Origin: Sanderia malayensis | Lineage: Eukaryota; Cnidaria; Scyphozoa; Semaeostomeae; Pelagiidae | Length of the DNA: 64,000 nucleotides | Reading direction: 5' to 3' | Assembly: GCA_013076295.1 (NCBI GenBank) | Contig: RQOL01000660.1 | Location: 434,001 to 498,000 of the forward strand | Shown: positions 12,401 to 25,200 of the stretch, in pieces | How the letters are laid out: the number at the start of each line of letters is the position of its first letter | How positions within the stretch are numbered: position 1 is the stretch's first letter | The notes under the pieces: model-generated | Told to the model about the DNA's origin: nothing | The model's database searches: none | The model's input: the letters and a program-made list of their open reading frames with translations, nothing else | Program-made: the position numbers and the translations under genes

Positions 12401-15400
12401 CCCGTGCTTCGGGCTTTCAATAATTAGCAACAGGAAATCTCTCTAATTTAAATCAATATCTTATTTCCTTGCTGGTCAAGTCATAGAGGTTCAATTGTAT
12501 TACAAATCGCGCTACTTGCCCCACACAGATGTCCGTTATAAAAGCGAGTCACCACTGATACAGTAATACAGTCGTTAATTGTAAAATTAACTACTGTATT
12601 ACCAACATCAAACATTATTAATCTTAAACATTTATCGGAGAAATTAAAACAAGTAGAGCTTGTTAATAGTACAGCCAAATGCAATCTACGTCTTAAAAAG
12701 TGTCAAACAACTTTTTGTCTTTGTTGATGTTTTTTTGTCTTTTTGTATCAAACCTCGGTTTGATTATTTTTATATTTTCCAGGGTGCATTTCCCGCCAGG
12801 TTGAAACATGTCTACGTTCTGTCGGCTCCATTTTGGTTCAGAGCAACGCTTACCATTCTTTCAGGTTTCTTGAGAGAGAAAATAAGAGACAGGGTATGTC
12901 GACACTGTCATGCATTCTGCCTGTCACGATTGCCATTGCATTATTAGTAAACCTGCAATGTTGCCCCCGTTAGTGTCTTTGTTTTAAACATAAGTTCTCG
13001 TGAAAACATTTAGGCTCTGTTAATCGAACACCATTTCCCATGAATCTTCGAATTCTCCCTTGGAAAAGTCTCTACCCTAACATTACAAGTTGTTAATAAG
13101 CCTCTACCCTCGAATAAGCCCCCATCAAAAATATCAAAAATGAATAATAGAGGTGTCTGTCAATAGAGATTCCACTGTATTATAAGTTAGTTAAGTAGTT
13201 TGTTTACCCAATAACTTAGCTTACCCATTAGCTTCAGTTACCATAATTCGAGGATTTACGGTCACTAAAGCCAGTGTCACCATCTGTTGACGAGGGGTCT
13301 GCTACATCGAGCTCGATAGAATGAGTAATAGTCTGTGTGACGAAAGCCTTCCGTCTATTCTTCATAAAACCACTGTTTAATTGTTTGAGATTGACTGCTG
13401 CATAAGAGTCGGTTTCAGTAGCAGTGGCAGCAACCTTCTCTGAGTACAGCTTCGTTGACGCTTTTTATTTTATAAGGAACTTACCTCGAGCCCTTGCACT
13501 AAAAGTTCCTTAAATTTTATATTGTTTTCTATTGTTAAATGAAACAATGGAACAAAAGAATCCATTGTAGCTTACCAGAAATCCTAGTTCTAGGTCCCTT
13601 ATAAACTGGTTCCTTATATAAAAAGACGTGTATCTAGGTAACTGTTGTAAGGCGCTCCTGTAAGAATTTGTTACCATCTTGCGAGCACGTGAAGTCAGGT
13701 GACAAAGCCCATTGCCAACATGCATGGTACCAGGCTGTTTATATACAAAGACTCCATAAGATAATACAATACATCTAAAAATTGATCCTCCATTATGGGA
13801 GTAGTTGGTGGTATCGGGATTCCCCTATTTATTCTACTTTGGAAGATCTTTAATTTTAAGATCTTTGTGTTATGTCATCTATTATAGTTTGCTTATGATA
13901 TGTATATTTTGCCTTGCATTTCAGGTGGAGGTATTAAAATCGTCTCAAGACCTCCTGGCAAGGATTCCAGCATCGACCCTGCCAATGCACCTTGGTGGTG
14001 ACCATCTACTTGATCACGATGCTTGGTTAGACATATGCGTCGATATTCACAATAGGTATATATGTCAGCTGCTTGACTATAATGCAACCCCATCATATAA
14101 CGTACATCTATGGGATTGATGATTTTGGCCGTTGGTGAGAGAGTGTTCTTGCAAGGAGATGATCAGCTTTGACACGTTTTGGGACAAAAGTGTTTGTCTG
14201 TTGTAGATGGGTTGCTCTTGCAAAGAGATGGCCAGTTTTGAAACGTTTTAATGGAAAAGTGTTTGTCTGTTGTAGATAGGGTGTTCTTGCAAAGAGATGA
14301 CCAGTTTTGACACGTTTTGGGACAAAAGTGTTTGTCTGTTGTAGATGGGTTGCTCTTGCAAAGAGATGGCCAGTTTTGAAACGTTTTAATGGAAAAGTGT
14401 TTGTCTGTTGTAGATAGGTTGTTTTTGCAAAGAGATGACCAGTTTTGACACGTTTTGGGACAAAAGTGTTTGTCTGTTGTAGATGGGTTGCTCTTGCAAA
14501 GAGATGGCCAGTTTTGAAACGTTTTAATGGAAAAGTGTTTGTCTGTTGTAGATAGAGTGTTCTTGCAAAGAGATGACCAGTTTTGACACGTTTTGGGACA
14601 AAAGTGTTTGTCTGTTGTAGATGGGTTGCTCTTGCAAAGAGATGGCCAGTTTTGAAACGTTTTAATGGAAAAGTGTTTGTCTGTTGTAGATAGAGTGTTC
14701 TTGCAAAGAGATGACCAGTTTTGACACGTTTTGGGACAAAAGTGTTTGTCTGTTGTAGATGGGTTGCTCTTGCAAAGAGATGGCCAGTTTTGAAACGTTT
14801 TAATGGAAAAGTGTTTGTCTGTTGTAGATAGGTTGTTTTTGCAAAGAGATGACCAGTTTTGACACGTTTTGGGACAAAAGTGTTTGTCTGTTGTAGATGG
14901 GTTGCTCTTGCAAAGAGATGGCCAGTTTTGAAACGTTTTAATGGAAAAGTGTTTGTCTGTTGTAGATAGAGTGTTCTTGCAAAGAGATGACCAGTTTTGA
15001 CACGTTTTGGGACAAAAGTGTTTGTCTGTTGTAGATGGGTTGCTCTTGCAAAGAGATGGCCAGTTTTGAAACGTTTTAATGGAAAAGTGTTTGTCTGTTG
15101 TAGATAGAGTGTTCTTGCAAAGAGATGACCAGTTTTGACACGTTTTGGGACAAAAGTGTTTGTCTGTTGTAGATGGGTTGCTCTTGCAAAGAGATGGCCA
15201 GTTTTGAAACGTTTTAATGGAAAAGTGTTTGTCTGTTGTAGATAGAGTGTTCTTGCAAAGAGATGACCAGTTTTGACACGTTTTGGGACAAAAGTGTTTG
15301 TCTGTTGTAGATGGGTTGCTCTTGCAAAGAGATGGCCAGTTTTGAAACGTTTTAATGGAAAAGTGTTTGTCTGTTGTAGATGGGTTGCTCTTGCAAAGAG

Positions 15401-18400
15401 ATGGCCAGTTTTGAAACGTTTTAATGGAAAAGTGTTTGTCTGTTGTAGATAGAGTGTTCTTGCAAAGAGATGACCAGTTTTGACACGTTTTGGGACAAAA
15501 GTGTTTGTCTGTTGTAGATAGGTTGTTTTTGCAAAGAGATGACTAGTTTTGACACGTTTTGGGACAAAAGTGTTTGTCTGTTGTAGATAGGTGTTTGTAT
15601 AGAGGTGTCTCAGTGGCGTAGATAGGAAATTTTATAGGGGAGGGGAGGGGGCGAGAAATTCAGCTTTTCCGACGAAAATTCAATAAGCATTTTTGTTTCT
15701 TCAAGACTATGAATAGAAGATAAGGACATTAGCTAGAACTGAACGTAAACAGAAGATATTTATTTTCCGACAAGATCAACAATTTTCCGAAAAGACGGCT
15801 GTTTAGCTCTATAGGGGATTTTTTCGCCCCCATGTAGAGCTAAACAGTCTCTCTATCTACGCCACTGAAGTTTTTGTTAATAGAGATTCCACTGTATTAT
15901 AGGTTAGTTGAGTAGTTTGTTTACCTAATAACTAAGCTTACCCATTAGCTATAGCAGCATGCCAACTAGTTTTTGCCCACTTAATGGCCTGCTTTATCTG
16001 CTTAGATTATTTAATAGCTAGTTGATAACCATCCTCACTATTGTGTTTATTGCAGATCATTAAGCAAGGGCGAAACTGCAATCAAACTCAAAGGACACGT
16101 TGACACCAGTGCGAAGGGTTTTTCGTTTCAACATGGCGTGGCTGGACATACTGGAAATGATGAGATTGTTGAGGCCGAGAGCGACAATTCGCCTTCTCGC
16201 AGCATGCTTGAGTTGGTTAATTACATTAATGAAGTTGGATGGGATGGAATTTGCGAGGAATATCGCATAATTAAAAGCCAACCCCCTTTAGGAACATTCC
16301 GATACTCCGGGTAAGAACAGTATATCATGACAGCGTAGTTGCATATAAAGTGAACTAAAGATGATCCCCGCTAACTCGACAATTCTCTGACAATTATTTT
16401 GCTAAAGAGGACACTCAATTCAGGTGTTTGCTAAACTAACATTTGTAATTAACCTTGCTGATAAGTTAGTAACTTATTTGTATTTGAGATTAATATTGTG
16501 ATACTTTAATTCACATACCTGTGCAAGTCGTGTGCTATTCAATATTTCCCGACAAAAATTAATTTCTTTCTTTTATCCAGGCACCCATTTAACATGGTGA
16601 AAAATCGTTACAAAGATGTGCTTTGTTATGACCACTCAAGAGTAAAGCTGGCCGTAATGGACGAAAACGATGTAAATCTATACGAAATTTTTAATTCCAA
16701 ATTTGCTTCTTCGTGCTGCTTGTGGCCGAGGGCAGCAGGATTTTGAGGCCCCGGCGCGCAGATGATCATGAAGCTTCTCGTTGTTGACGATCTGCGTTTC
16801 TCGCGAAGATTAGGCACGTGTTAGAGAATGCATGAAGTTTTACGGTGTCTTGAATTGAATAAGAAATTGCTGCCCTGATATCTGCTGTCGGCAATCAATA
16901 CGATTACGTCACAATTGCTTTAGATGGCAAATCAGCTTATGAACGCAATCGGTTTAAGGACAATTGTGCAAGGTCGGGAGATTTCGGTTTGGGAAAATAT
17001 GGTATTTTGGTGAATGAAAGACCAAGAATATCCAGTTAGGAATCACCTGCGTGTTTTGCTTTTCTTTCTTTGCGGTAGCTTTGAGTTTGTCAAGCAAGCC
17101 ATGTCCATAACGTTTCAATTCTCGTTTCGTTGTTAATTACGTGCGGTCAAAGGTCAAAGTGCTCGTCAATGGTTGTACCCCCCACCCCACCCACCCCGCA
17201 TGCACCTTACTTCCAACTGTCTCTTTGCATCAAGATTTTAATTTGATCATTTAATTAGTTACGATTTAATTATTTGCTTAGTTTTCAGATTACATCAATG
17301 CGAGTTATGTTAGTGGATTTCTGAATGGAATGGAACAGCAGAATGCATACATTTGTACGCAAGGTATCAGCCTTGTTTGATCTATAGTATCACCAGCATT
17401 ACCAGTATCTGGTAATACTATTGTATTACCAGTATCTGGTAATACTATAGTATTACCACTATTACCAGTATCTGGTAATACTGGTGATGTATAGTTTTAC
17501 CAGTATTACCAGATTACCAGTATTTGTTTGGCACATTCAATTTCTATCGCACGAAAGTGGATTACATGTGGACTTGATATTTTTCAGGTCCTTTGAAAAG
17601 CACTGTTTGTGATTTCTGGAGGATGGTTCTTGAAAACCAGGTCCACGTTATTGTAATGATTACCAGGTATGTTACGTTGATGCAAAGTATCATACAAGGC
17701 TCGTTTGGGATATAAGATACGCTATGATGATGCAAATTAGGATGTAGCTAAGGTTCTTTATGATGATACAAAGTAGCGTATTACTACCTTTTGTCGATTC
17801 AAAGAAGGTATTGCTAAATACTAAACGTTTCTTAATTTGGCATTGTTCTTATTTGGTTTCTTAATTTTGAGATGTAAAATTACTTTATTGTTTAAAATGT
17901 GAACATTTTGGGACGGAGTCCAGATCGTCACGAAAAGAACCCACATGAGTCAAGATCAAAAGTTACAATCTTTTCCAAACGAAAGTTAACAAAATTCTTT
18001 ACATTCACAAAAACAAGTCCGCGAACAAACTAAAGCTAATGAAATCTTTTTTAAGAATGGAAAATTTACAGTTTATTTATTTGCCTCGAATCTAGTAGCT
18101 ACTGTTGGTTTTTATTAATCAGCTTCTTATAAAAAACGTGTCTAATTTTTTTCTTGTATCATAAGAAGTTCTTCCCCTTGCGAAATTGCAGTGTTTTTGA
18201 TGGAGCATCGTTTTTATAGTAATTTAACTTTGTGTTTCATTTTTAGGTGTCATGAAAAAGGTAAAGAAAAATGCTATAAATACTGGCCTGATGTAGATGG
18301 AGTTATGGAATGTGGATTTATGAAAATCAAAAATTTATCAGAGACGCGTGAAGATGATTATGTGATACGAAATTTACAATTACACCATAAAAAGGTGAGC

Positions 18401-19262
18401 ATGAAAATGAGACTCTATGTTCAATCTGATTGCTTTTTACGATACCGTAGATCCTCGAATAAGCCCCCATGTCCGAATAAGCCCTGTCCTCGAATAAGCC
18501 CCCATCCTGATAATCATTTGCACGGATATTGAGCCCAAGTTCCCAGACATTGAAGTTGTTCAGTGAATGTATTGCAAATAGCAACAAATTTAAACCAATA
18601 ATTTTATTGATTGGCTGCATCATATAGCTTTTATTTTACTTCATATTGAACAATAATCAAACTAAAATTTCGTTTTTGCAACTAAGCCCCCGGGGGCTTA
18701 TTCGAGGATTTACGGTACTTGAATTTTTTAAGTACAAGAGTTTTATTGTATATCACATTGTCTTTATCAGAGGGGTGAAGATTTGGCCCGCAAAGTGACG
18801 CACGTTCAGTTCACAAGTTGGCCTGATTTCGGGGTTCTATCTTCGGCGGAGAAATTTCTTAACATCCTGGAAAAGGTGCAGAACTTTCAAAACAGCATGC
18901 CTGGCAGTGACAGCGATATTTGTCAAGAAGCTGACAAACAACGTTCAAGACAAAAACACTCGCCAATAGTCCTGCATTGCAGTGCAGGGATTGGCAGATC
19001 TGGCACATATATTGCAATTGATAAAAGTCTACGCGCGTTTGATTCTCACGGTACGATCAATTTACCGCTGGTCGCACGGGAAATCCGCAGACAGCGAGCT
19101 TTCTGCATTCAAACCGAGGAACAATACGCGTTTTGCTACACTGCTCTTTTACAGCACATTTTAATAAAGTTGGTGGAAAGTGGGAGGGATAAGGACGCTC
19201 TCGTTGTTGAAAATTGTCTGCAACAGTGGCTTGGAAGCTCCACACACAACCAACCGTGGTAA
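9492..19262 (+). CDS. PTPN9: Non-receptor tyrosine phosphatase with CRAL-TRIO domain (PTPN9/MEG2 type), 13 exons, 647 aa
   Basis: Cytoplasmic phosphotyrosine phosphatase tethered to vesicle membranes by a lipid-binding SEC14 domain; in vertebrates it acts on secretory vesicles. Coding exons: 9492-9581, 10269-10412, 10744-10833, 10987-11111, 11534-11639, 12783-12893, 13925-14055, 16056-16310, 16581-16671, 17282-17363, 17588-17666, 18247-18394, 18771-19262; 1944 nt with consistent phases. CRAL-TRIO N (about 30-80, with ALRFLRARKFDVDRA) and the lipid-binding lobe (about 95-260, with LVLIYDMKW and MHLGGDH). The PTP domain starts near residue 340: NRYKDVLCYDHSRV, DYINASYVSGF, the WPD loop (501-503), the active site HCSAGIGRSGT (C554, R560) and the QTEEQYAF Q-loop. 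All catalytic residues are present. It is somewhat longer than the ~593-residue human protein. Start: ATG 9492; a second ATG at 9501 is possible. Confidence 0.92.
11182..11451. mobile_element. MITE, 'CCTCGAATAAGCCCC' family, copy 1 (PTPN9 intron 4)
   Basis: 270 bp running from TACTGTAAATCCTCGAATAA to its complement GAGGATTTACGGTA, with TA at both ends (a TA target duplication, typical of Tc1/mariner-like MITEs). Subterminal GGGGGCTTATTCGAGG motifs are repeated three times near the right end. The interior is clearly homologous, in the opposite orientation, to 18444-18717. Confidence 0.75.
12101..12372. mobile_element. MITE, 'CAATAGGGGACAAAAGTC' family, copy 1 (PTPN9 intron 5)
   Basis: 272 bp from CAATAGGGGACAAAAGTC to TTTTTCCCCTATTG, flanked by TA on both sides. 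A second copy of the same family lies at 51154-51435 in an EFL1 intron and aligns over its full length. No coding capacity. Confidence 0.75.
13093..13261. repeat. Compound MITE fragment in PTPN9 intron 6
   Basis: Bounded by CCTCGAATAAGCCCCC and TTCGAGGATTTACGG, the termini of the 'CCTCGAATAAGCCCC' family. The interior (13147-13235) is a different ~90-bp sequence, which recurs at 15599-15610 plus 15868-15953, where it is split by an inserted hAT-like MITE. Confidence 0.5.
14137..15590. repeat. 69-bp minisatellite with 138-bp higher-order unit (PTPN9 intron 7)
   Basis: About 21 head-to-tail copies of a 69-bp monomer, starting ~80 bp after the exon 7 donor. Two monomer types alternate: type A (begins GATGGGTTGCTCTTGC, contains GAAACGTTTTAATGG) and type B (begins GATAGAGTGTTCTTGC, contains GACACGTTTTGGGAC). 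A third form, B' (GATAGGTTGTTTTTGC), recurs every six monomers for two rounds (14413, 14827) and again at the end. The order from 14206 is A B A B' A B A B A B' A B A B A B A A B B'. The first monomer is diverged. Copies are nearly identical, so expansion was recent. It has no spacers and is not a CRISPR. Confidence 0.93.
15611..15867. mobile_element. hAT-like MITE, 257 bp (PTPN9 intron 7)
   Basis: Perfect 15-bp terminal inverted repeats CAGTGGCGTAGATAG / CTATCTACGCCACTG. It interrupts a dispersed repeat whose uninterrupted form lies at 13147-13235; comparison with that paralogue shows the flanks AGGTGTCT (15603-15610) and AAGTTTTT (15868-15875) to be the two copies of an eroded 8-bp target duplication. 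Confidence 0.8.
17384..17523. repeat. Palindromic tandem repeat in PTPN9 intron 10
   Basis: Several copies of the palindrome ATTACCAGTATCTGGTAAT, joined by ACTAT(A/T)GT-type linkers, followed by further ATTACCAG half units. It can fold into stacked hairpins and would be prone to slippage. No coding role. Confidence 0.75.
18444..18717. mobile_element. MITE, 'CCTCGAATAAGCCCC' family, copy 2 (PTPN9 intron 12, inverted)
   Basis: 274 bp from TACCGTAGATCCTCGAATAA to GAGGATTTACGGTA, with TA at both ends. Its reverse complement aligns along its whole length with 11182-11451, including the interior segment ATGATGCAGCCAATCAATAA. Confidence 0.75.
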
Positions 19263-22200
19263 GTCACTTTTATCCATTTCAATTATGTATACTATATAAT
19301 GGACTTAAACAAAGAATGGAATTTTGTAAATAAATTTTTGAATTTTCGAATTTGTCTGCATTTAATCGTGATGTTGCTGTGACGTCACTTGGGCTCAGGC
19401 CTCCAAAATTAGATTTATTTGAATTTATCGTATCCGTATTAAGACAAAAGTCTTTTATCGTATGAAATGGAGAATTGAAAGCAGTTGTGAATATTTGCTT
19501 TCTGTGTTCAAGCTGTGATGATGATGATTATGATGATGATGATGATGAATTGTTACTGATTTCAGACAGGCCTGACGTGTCAGCCACACGCTTGAAGCCA
19601 TTGCGGTTTGTAGCAGTGGTCTAGCAGTGGTCACAATATGTGTCGTCTTTTTATCTACTCTATCGCCACCATCTCTGGGAGTTGATTAAGACCCTGAAAA
19701 AATTATCTTTCCCACCGGCAGTTTTCTCTCATTCATTCGCATTCTTTCTTAGTTTTTCTTTCTTTGACTCGTATTAAATTAAACTCATTCAATCAAAGTT
19801 ATGTTACTTATGAATAATTAATATCATGACTGGTTACACGTTGGTGAAATAAAATAAGAAGAAATGTTTCTCAACAAGGTTACTGGGGAATGCCCTCAAA
19901 TTTCCACTTGGATGTCTGACTCATACAAACCTTGTATTGAAAGAGATTTGTACAAAAGAAGCGAAAAGTCTTGAGCAACATTTGCTGCAGAAAATTTTGA
20001 TTTTGATTTTAATTTCAAAAGCCTAGTTCTAATATACTGTGTCAATTAAGGCTTCTTGAGTAAATTATATGATTAACTTTTTGACGAGTTTCTTGAATAT
20101 TTTTTCTCAGCACAATTATTTTTAATGCTGGCAGGCATAAAATCTCCTTTTTGAAAGAACAATGTAAATACGTGTGTATCGTGAAGGGTGCACCTGCTGG
20201 CTTTTCATTGAAGTTTTTGAACGTTCAAATTCGTTTCTCTTGACGTTTCCTTGCGTAAATAATAACGTTTGATTTCGTATGTTCACCTGTTATAAGGCGT
20301 GTTTTGTTTTGATATCGTGGGAAGTCTATTTTATCTTGATGTTTCTGAATGAACTCTATATTTATCTTAAACGCAATCATATTTTGAAGTAAACACAAAT
20401 TACTTGGGTATGCTCACGCGAGAAACTTATGTTATGTAACTTATTATATAAAACTTTATGCAAATAAACCAATAGAAATGTTGTTATATTTTTTCGTATT
20501 TATTGTAGACAAGAATGGATAACCCGAGACACCTTTTTGTTTGCTGGGAGGCAAAATTTATCGGAAGCAATGGAATTTATTTGTATAGTCAAAGCAATTT
20601 GCGAAATTCAACAAAATTCTTCTCATATTTTCGTAATTTTTTAACATTCCAGCTGATTTGTTTCTTTGCTCCAGAATGTGTCATGATGTTTGATTGGTCG
20701 TTATGTGTAATTCCTCCTCGAGGGCCAAATTATATAATATAGGCCAGATAGTGGACGCAGTTATGGGACAAGATTACACCTGCGCAATACTGCTCAAGGT
20801 GTTTACAATGAAAGTCTTGTTTCGTCGGATTAGCACGAAATTTTGCACAAAGCTATATTTACACTACGCCTTTGCCTTTTTCCTTTTGTACTACGATATA
20901 GCTATTACGAGGTTGTACAAAAGACAATTAAAAGCAGTGTTTTCTTCAGGTCTAAAATGACCCACGCAGGGAGTTACCGGGCCTCTATTTTGATGAACCG
21001 GACACTGAAAATAAAATTGCTTGTTGCGCTGGGTATTGTGTTTGTTATGCTTTCAAAATACAAACATGTGCTTTCTCTGAGGCCGAGATTGATAGTAACC
21101 TTGGCTAAATCAATCAATACTACTTTGCATACATGTTTATTTTGACTGGGAAAGAATAATGAAAAGCAATAGAAGTCATTAAAATTTCTGATGTGAAGTT
21201 TACTTGCAGCTAGGAGCTTTTCAGCCAAACAGTTTTCGAGGATCACTCGGAAGAATTTGGGTTGCTCCTATTTATGAACTTAAGTTTTCAAGATTCTACG
21301 TCATATTCAAAACAGTCCAAGTCATTTTGGTCACAGCCAGAGAACACAAGAAGTGATAATATTTGAAGAATATTTGAAGAGGAGTAGTGACAAAGTTCTT
21401 GTTCAATATGTTTGCACGAAGTTTTTTCATAAGAAAGCGAACCCTCAATTGAGAAAAATTTACCAATCACTTTCAGAGTCAAGAAACGTTTAATACTAAA
21501 TCAAGCAAATATCAATACAATCTCGAGCTATAATTTTCTTTTTAAAATATTCGTGTACCGTAATGCTTCGATTAAATTTTTTGATATTTTAGGGGGCGTC
21601 TATTCGAAGGGGCGTTTAAAAGGGAGGCGTTTATTAATAAACATCTAATGATGATCGCAATTGGCGTGAAACTCTGAGTAACGACTGAAGGTCTGGTTCC
21701 AGAAGTATAATTCAAAAAATCATCTAAACATCTAGTTCAAAGTCATCATCAACATCGTCTTCCTCTATGATGTTAAAAGAAGGGCCAGCTTCGGTTCTAT
21801 ATGTTTCAAGTACACGCCCCTCTACAAGGGGATTGGCATCTATTCTAGGGGGCGTTTATTGAAACAATTTTAAATAGGGGGCGCTCAATCGAAGCATTAC
21901 GGTATGCAGAATGGGCTTGTTGACAAAAAAGTTGTTTTCACAAAGTAAAACAGTGACATTAAAAGAGGGCTGGAGTAGCAATTTCCTCTGGTACGACTTT
22001 GTTATCGCGCTATAATTAGCAGGCCATGTCGTTGATTTGCTATTTTTAGTTCGCTAATGAAATACAGGAGAATGGTCTTATTTTGCAGCCAATGATATGT
22101 GCAGATATCAATAATGGCGCAGCATTCGTGGCTTTGTTTTCAATTAATTCATTATTAATCACATTACATAATTGTTTACCCTTATAAAAACAGTTGCTGT

Positions 22201-25200
22201 AATTCCTTGAAAACTTTACCAATTAGGCTGTTTGATAATTTAATTTTACTATTGCCTTGACAACCTGATAATTTATACAGTCGTAAATATTTAATGCATA
22301 TGCGATGAAACATTTATAAGTTGTATGCGCTGTCGTTGTTGCTATAAATAATCCTGTTCCTAAGCAGAGGGGGATATCACCACTGACAACTGCTCGGCCT
22401 TTGCATTACGCATTGTTGTTGTTGTTGTTGCTAAGTGATGTTATTGAGCGGGAATTGTTGTCACGACGCTTTGCCCTTCTCCATGCGCAACTTGAATACT
22501 CCATGGTGATTGTTACTAATTTTGTTTCTCATTCATGAATTGGATGCTGGTGATTTGATTTTGTGAGTTGGGTGGGAGGAAGACCCACAACCTTTACCTG
22601 CTCTTCGTCAATGGACAACACATCGAGAATTGAACTTCGAGGGAAGATAATGGTGGATAACCGTGGGAGCTTCTGAAATATTGATAATCAGTTGGTTGGC
22701 GTCCATTCTTGGCTGCAAACCCTCTCATGAATCATAAATACGTTTTGTTTTTTTAATTATTGATTTTTTCGTTATTGGAACAACGTCATAAATTATATCT
22801 TTGACCAAGGTTCGGTGAAATATATACGTGTATATATTTATGCGAGTCTAATAAATTTTGCATGCATGCACCCGCGTCTATTCACAAAATGACTATTTTT
22901 GTCTTCTTTGTCGAACACTTTCAAATAGAACCCACGCTGTATTCAAATATTCTTCTCATAAATGCTATTTCATTTCGTAGCAAGACTGAATTGACAACTT
23001 GTGATTAACTACTTTCAAATTGATTGATAAATTACTCGTAACTCTACCGTAATTGAAGTATAATATTTAATAATTCAATCATTTCTCGAATTCAAGGCAT
23101 TTTACCTTTCAAAATGTCCAATACTAGTTTTAGATTGTTTCAGCTAGCTATTAGATACGGCAAATTCTCTCAAAACATACTCTTGTTAGGTACAAAAAGA
23201 CCTTTTTACTTATAATACCCTTGCTTAATGCAATATATGTTACAATATAGGCTTCGTTGCTTTGTTAGTTGTGGTTCGAGAAGCAATCAAGAACTAACCA
23301 ATTGACAGAAAAACAACCAAAGTGGGTATGTGTAATTGGTACTAGATTTCAAAGAATGTACATTTGATTTTTGTATAATTGAAGGTGAAAGTCATTCGTT
23401 TATAATTAATTTGCCAAATAAACAGAGTTATCATCTCATCATGAGAAGTCGTAAAGCATTTTCGAATTGTTCTAAGGTGGGATCAAGACTTCTGAATTAC
23501 ACCCATAATATGCCTAATTTCAAATGTCCAATTTGTTTTGATTACGATGCTCTTTCAATTCAAGTTAATCAGATCTTAGAAAGGTTGTCACATGGTAAAG
23601 ATTAATTTGCTTATTCCAATACAAATTCTCGGATTTATAAGTGAAATATATAGATTTATTTACTTCCTTATTAGCTAGCACAAGAATAGTGAATATAATG
23701 TCATTTCATCTGGAGAGTTGGAGAGTAAAAGTGCATACGTGACGTCATACGTACAACGCTTGGACGTCGTGCGTTAAAAGTAAAAAGTATGCTTCAATTC
23801 CTGAGAACCATTCCCATGAGACTAAAACTTGAAATGAAGAAAAATTGATCCATGTTTTATTTTGAATCTGGCTGTTGTATAAAGTTGAACAAATGTGAAC
23901 TTTGCAAAATTTCTATCATCTGAAAATGCATTTTGAAATGTCTCCTATTCCCTTAGTACCAGAGAATGTCCCAAGCGGACCCACATGATTAAATAATGGT
24001 TCACATTCCTGGAGAATCTTCTCACAGAGGATTATATTAAGAATGTTTTTATGTTGCTATCATACTAAGAATGTTTAGGCCCTCATTCAGTGTCCGATTT
24101 AAGGTTTTTGATTTGGCAAGCGACGATTCTGGCAGAGGGCTTGGCATTTATTAGTCATTCAAGTGTAAGTACTTTGCATATAATGACTTTCATTCGTAAT
24201 CAATATTGACCCAAGCCACGAACTGAGAGCTGAAGCAAGTTGAGTGTGTCAAGAGGAATTTTTCAGTGTTCAGCTGCAAAGCGGTCGCCAAAACATTTCG
24301 GGAACTTCCTTTGATGTTTAGTTTTGGCGTAAAACGCATGAAAAACTTATCTCTGAGTCGGAGAAAGCTCTTTGAACCTTCTCCAAGATTATCAATCAAA
24401 TAGCTACATGTAATCTAGTTGTAATGTTTTCAACTTCACCGCATACGTCATCAGTGATCCAATCACTGATTCATTGGATTTATCAGCATTATAATGCCAA
24501 GTTAAAACAGCGTAAAAGTGACGGCGCACCTGGTTGTTTTAATGGAGCCCCACCAAAAGTGTGCAATGGTCAATTTCCCCAAAAGTATGCTTCATTGCAG
24601 CAGAATGTTTGGAGGCTCTTTTAACTTAACATGACATAGGCTAAGGCGACGCAGACAATTTCTTTGTATCAAAACTGATCAGATTGATTGGTTTGCCATG
24701 TGCTGAATGTGCTACGATGCGAGGCGAGGAGGCGAGTCTAAAACGTTTGTTTCAGATGAGCCACGCTTTTTTGCTAATTGGGAAGTCCGTTGAATAGATA
24801 CACACAATATACTTGTATTGCATCATCTGTAAATTATAATTAATAGACAGGGGATAATTAATCAAGAATTTAAGAAAACGACCATTCTCATCACTTTGTA
24901 TGCTGCAACATAAAACGTGATTGTTTCATCATAATATCACGTGTTGATTGAAATCCTCGAGGAATGCCCTTATCGTCCTCGTGAGAGCCTTACCGCGCGG
25001 ATAAAAAATACAAAATATCACATTGCTGTCACGCAAACCCGTGTGATTAAAGCTATTGAATTGGCCATCACGATTTTGATCAAATCACTCAGCTATTTCA
25101 TGTGATTACCATTACATAATCATTGGGTTTGCTGCATCACGCAAAACCCCACTCAGTATTGTGGCGGTCCTAACCAAGGGGACTGGGGATGAGAGCTAAT

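Noticed and set aside
14137..15590. Direct-repeat array resembling a CRISPR
   Set aside because: Units are contiguous 69-bp monomers with no unique spacers, inside an intron of an animal gene.
16672..17281. GC-rich part of PTPN9 intron 9 as an extra exon
   Set aside because: Exon 9 to exon 10 joins in frame without it and gives a normal PTP core; the region has stops in the needed frame.
18327..18623. 98-codon minus-strand frame
   Set aside because: Antisense of PTPN9 exon 12 plus MITE copy 2; the same peptide pattern (WKLGLNILAND-like) appears at 11346 because both are the MITE.
20515..21145. Overlapping frames in three phases after PTPN9
   Set aside because: AT-rich spacer frames without domain content or consistent splice sites.
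23336..23605. 89-codon plus-strand frame with NFKCPICFD-like sequence
   Set aside because: A single CxxC does not make a RING or other zinc finger, and no adjoining exon supplies the rest.
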